Shown piece after piece: positions 21,300 through 23,428 of a stretch of DNA of 23,428 bases. Under the pieces are notes generated by a model that saw only the letters and a program-made list of their open reading frames with translations, made no database searches and was not told where the DNA came from. Position numbers and translations under genes: made by a program. Positions within the stretch are counted from its first letter, which is position 1; each line of letters opens with the position of its first letter. Origin of the DNA: Candidatus Gastranaerophilales bacterium (GTDB lineage: Bacteria > Cyanobacteriota > Vampirovibrionia > Gastranaerophilales > Gastranaerophilaceae); the NCBI GenBank assembly GCA_947625445.1, contig CANQOM010000010.1, positions 1-23,428 of the forward strand, written 5' to 3'.

Positions 21300-21319
21300 T
21301 GTTAATCCTTAAATTTTGC

Positions 21320-21333
21320 GACACTAGCTTAAT
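21320..21333 (+). repeat. Dispersed intergenic repeat, copy G (tail)
   Basis: GACACTAGCTTAAT at 21320-21333 is a variant of the repeat tail, read on the + strand although both flanking genes are on the minus strand. No clear head is present. It falls between the LOG gene start and the upstream operon's terminator. Confidence 0.45.
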
Positions 21334-21384
21334 TAAAAAAAGCACATGAAGGAAGTTTTACAAAAGTAATAAATCCTTCATGTG
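21334..21384 (-). terminator. Rho-independent terminator of the lpxA-aminopeptidase operon
   Basis: A perfect 11-base inverted repeat, CACATGAAGGA (21343-21353) with TCCTTCATGTG (21374-21384), loop 20 bases. On the minus strand the stem is followed by CTTTTTTT (21335-21342), giving the orientation. It would stop transcripts coming from the aminopeptidase gene about 90 bases after its stop codon. The intervening 21385-21472 is plain AT-rich sequence with no structure I can support. Confidence 0.85.
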
Positions 21385-21472
21385 AACAATCACAATCTTA
21401 TATAATTATAAAAAAACAAAAAAATTAGTCAAGAATATAAAAAAATAAGATATTTTAAGATATATTACAAAA

Positions 21473-22576
21473 TTATATTAAAAATTTACCGTTTTCATAA
21501 ATTAAAATATCATCGGCATAGATTTTACCGCCGTTTTTCATATTTTTTATTAAATCCCAATGAAGTCCTGAAACATTTTTTCCTCCGGTATCCGGATATG
21601 ATGCTCCTACTGCCATATGGATTGAACCTCCGATTTTTTCATCAAAAAGTATATTGCCTGTTACATCTTGAATCATTTCGTTAGTTCCGATTGCAATTTC
21701 ACCAACAAATCTTGAACCTTCATCCATATCAAGCATGTTATTTAAGAAGTCTTCACCCTTTTCAGCTTTAGCATCAATAACTTTACCGTCTTTAAGGGTT
21801 AGTAGAACTTTTTGAGCTTCGTTTCCGTGGTAAATTTGAGGAAAATCAAAGTATATTTGACCATTTGCACTATCTTCAACGGGAGATGTATAAACTTCAC
21901 CGTCGGGGAAATTACATTCACCTGCGCAGCTTTTCCATATTCTACCTGATACGTTAAATGTTATATCAGTTTTTTCTCCTGTTATACGGATTTTAGATAT
22001 TTTGTTCAAATAATCAGCTATTTTTTGTTGTTTTTCACCTATCTCTTGCCATTTTTTTACCGGGTCGTCAATATGAAGCCAACAAGCTTTTATTAAAAAT
22101 TCACTGTATTCATCCAATGACATTTTTGCCTCTTGAGCTAATGCTTGAGTCGGAAAATCTGCTATTACCCATTTTAAATCACCTTCAGCTGAGCGTTTTA
22201 ACATTTTCTCGCTTAAATGTTTCATTGCTCCTGAGCGTTTTGCCATCTTTTTGGAATCGCATCTTGCCATATTTTTAACATTAAAGGGAGCTCCTATTGA
22301 GATCAGATTTTTAGCTTTATCATATTCAATTTCTGTCATAGGGTCTATATATTCTAATTGCTCGTCCGAGGCATTTTTAATAAACACTTCGTTTAAACCT
22401 TCAACACCCATTCTTACAACCGGATAAGCACCTTTCAAAAGCACTTGTCTGTATATTTCTTTCACTAAAGGTTGTGACTGGTATGAATCTGTTCTGATTA
22501 TTGTTAATTCACCCTTTTGAACCTTTACCGAATAGTCAACAAGAACTTTTGCATATTTTTCCCATAAATTGTTCAT
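21473..22576 (-). CDS. M29-family aminopeptidase (AmpS / aminopeptidase T type)
   Basis: Two-metal aminopeptidase that removes N-terminal residues from peptides in the cytoplasm. The 367 residues fit the M29 family. Probable metal ligands and active-site residues are all visible: E227 in DGEVYTSP, E293 in FVGEIAIGTN, H320 in GGSIHMAVGASYP, and H339/D341 in SGLHWDLI. The N-terminal domain has GELTIIRTD and the later ADFPTQALAQ typical of the family. It is the second gene after lpxA with only two bases between them, and its ribosome binding site (GAGG) lies inside the end of lpxA, so translation is coupled. M29 members beside lipid A genes have no obvious functional link; the pairing may only be for transcription. 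Confidence 0.93.
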   Translation of the reverse strand: MNNLWEKYAKVLVDYSVKVQKGELTIIRTDSYQSQPLVKEIYRQVLLKGAYPVVRMGVEGLNEVFIKNASDEQLEYIDPMTEIEYDKAKNLISIGAPFNVKNMARCDSKKMAKRSGAMKHLSEKMLKRSAEGDLKWVIADFPTQALAQEAKMSLDEYSEFLIKACWLHIDDPVKKWQEIGEKQQKIADYLNKISKIRITGEKTDITFNVSGRIWKSCAGECNFPDGEVYTSPVEDSANGQIYFDFPQIYHGNEAQKVLLTLKDGKVIDAKAEKGEDFLNNMLDMDEGSRFVGEIAIGTNEMIQDVTGNILFDEKIGGSIHMAVGASYPDTGGKNVSGLHWDLIKNMKNGGKIYADDILIYENGKFLI

Positions 22577-22578
22577 TT

Positions 22579-23382
22579 TTAGACCTCATCATTATTTAAA
22601 GCATTTAATCTACCCAAGTAAATTCCTCGTTTAGATGTTTTAATAAATTCTGTTAATCTTAGTATATTTTTGTCATTTGGGAACATTTCTTCCAATTCTT
22701 TAACAACATTTGACAGTGTTGTTTTTCTTGCCTCTATTAATCTGTAGGCTTCTCTTATATTTTTAATTTCTTCGGAAGAAAAACCTCTTCTCTTTAACCC
22801 AATAACATTAGGTCCGTGCAGAACTGCCGGAGCACTTGCTGCTTTTGCAAAAGGAGGAATATCCATTCTTGCTGCAGAAAAGCCTGAAATTATTACATAT
22901 TCACCTATTCTTATATTTTGATGGAATACTGTCATTCCGCCTAAGAAAGCTCCTTTACCTACATGAACATGACCGCCTATTGTAGCAAGATTTGCAAATA
23001 TTGCTTCGTCTTCGACGACACAATTGTGGGCAACATGACTTGATGCCATAAATAAACATTTATCACCTACTTTTGTTATAGCACCGTCTTCACCTGCGGC
23101 ACGGTTTATAGTTACATATTCTTTTATTATGCAGTTTTTTCCGATAACTGCTTTTGTTTTTTGACCTTTATAGCTTAAATCTTGCGGAACGGTACCTAAA
23201 CTTGCAAAAGGATAAATTGTGGTTCCTTCGCCTATTTCACAGTTTTCTAAATATGCATTTGCTATTATTTTTACATTTTCACCTAATACTACGTTTTCAC
23301 CAATTATAACGTTTGGTCCTATTTCGCAGCTTGCAGGTATTATTGAATTATTTGATATTATTGCCGAATTATGTATAGTCAT
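22579..23382 (-). CDS. lpxA: UDP-N-acetylglucosamine O-acyltransferase
   Basis: First step of lipid A synthesis: moves a 3-hydroxyacyl chain from acyl carrier protein to UDP-GlcNAc. The 267 residues form a left-handed beta-helix of hexapeptide repeats ([IVL]G..[VI]) over about residues 10-185, then a helical C-terminal region with GLKRRGFSSEEI, a strong LpxA signature. The catalytic histidine is H119 in SSHVAHNC, equivalent to H125 of E. coli. GGMTVFHQNIRIG is also kept. Length is close to the E. coli enzyme (262). A GGAGT ribosome binding site lies at 23388-23392. The start is 12 bases after the stop of a probable fabZ, the common gene order in lipid A clusters. Its presence shows the organism makes, or can make, lipopolysaccharide. 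Confidence 0.97.
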   Translation of the reverse strand: MTIHNSAIISNNSIIPASCEIGPNVIIGENVVLGENVKIIANAYLENCEIGEGTTIYPFASLGTVPQDLSYKGQKTKAVIGKNCIIKEYVTINRAAGEDGAITKVGDKCLFMASSHVAHNCVVEDEAIFANLATIGGHVHVGKGAFLGGMTVFHQNIRIGEYVIISGFSAARMDIPPFAKAASAPAVLHGPNVIGLKRRGFSSEEIKNIREAYRLIEARKTTLSNVVKELEEMFPNDKNILRLTEFIKTSKRGIYLGRLNALNNDEV

Positions 23383-23394
23383 TATTTACTCCTG

Positions 23395-23428
23395 TTATTT
23401 ACCTACAATTGAGAACATTAAATCTGCC
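23395..23428 (-). CDS. fabZ: Probable 3-hydroxyacyl-ACP dehydratase FabZ (partial, last codons)
   Basis: Only eleven codons are in the window. They read ADLMFSIVGK and a stop, in the frame immediately upstream of lpxA, with the stop at 23395-23397. This ending resembles FabZ C-termini (..EA.LMFS.V), and fabZ is the usual upstream neighbour of lpxA. The call rests on this short peptide plus gene order; the other frames give no such match. Confidence 0.55.
   Translation of the reverse strand, partial: ADLMFSIVGK

Noticed and set aside
21385..21472. AT-rich stretch between the aminopeptidase stop and its terminator as a small RNA or origin element
   Set aside because: It contains A/T runs only, with no DnaA-box cluster, no hairpin and no promoter that I could support.

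Overview
The window is AT-rich chromosomal DNA from a bacterium with a Gram-negative envelope. It carries lpxA (lipid A synthesis), a TolC-type outer-membrane channel with a MacA-like adaptor and a MacB-like exporter, and glutathione synthesis through a GCS2-family ligase of the kind common in cyanobacteria and proteobacteria. The low GC, that GCS2 ligase, and a predicted protein with an N-terminal 'PAFKASF' segment make me favour a non-photosynthetic, Gastranaerophilales-like (Vampirovibrionia/Melainabacteria) member of the Cyanobacteriota. This placement is inference from gene content. There is no rRNA or other marker here to settle it. No tRNA, rRNA, CRISPR array, transposase or integrase was seen.

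Layout. 1-1800: start of an HU gene and lysS, both minus. 1850-1970: divergent intergenic region with two copies of a short repeat. 1972-4969: an aminopropyltransferase-like protein (+), then on the minus strand a short TspO, a lone sugar-type ABC permease and a possible JAB/MPN-like protein with an HGHP motif. 5080-7984: ileS (+) and a terminator. 7976-10235: gshB-gshA operon (minus), giving both steps of glutathione synthesis. 10336-15519: a YqaA/DedA-type membrane protein, then a tightly coupled tolC-macA-macB(ATPase)-macB(permease) export operon. 15520-17490: a repeat-rich leader and thrS. 17552-18530: a secreted protein of unknown role and a small convergent beta-rich protein. 18700-20734: uridine-kinase-family protein, nadD and yqeK. 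20724-21299: LOG-family nucleotide phosphoribohydrolase (minus). 21334-23428: terminator, M29 aminopeptidase, lpxA and the last codons of a probable fabZ (minus).

Most genes are housekeeping: three aminoacyl-tRNA synthetases, NAD, glutathione and lipid A synthesis, and export. The clearest signal the genes do not explain is a dispersed intergenic repeat. It has a head like TGTCTGAGTAAATTT and a tail like GACACCGGATTAAAT. I found it at seven places, always reading on the + strand whatever the direction of the neighbouring genes. One copy, upstream of thrS, has three spaced heads. Other points worth a look are a ThrRS without its TGS domain, an IleRS with HVGT in place of HIGH, a TspO without its first membrane helix, and the HGHP-motif protein. 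I see no obvious new defence or mobile system here.
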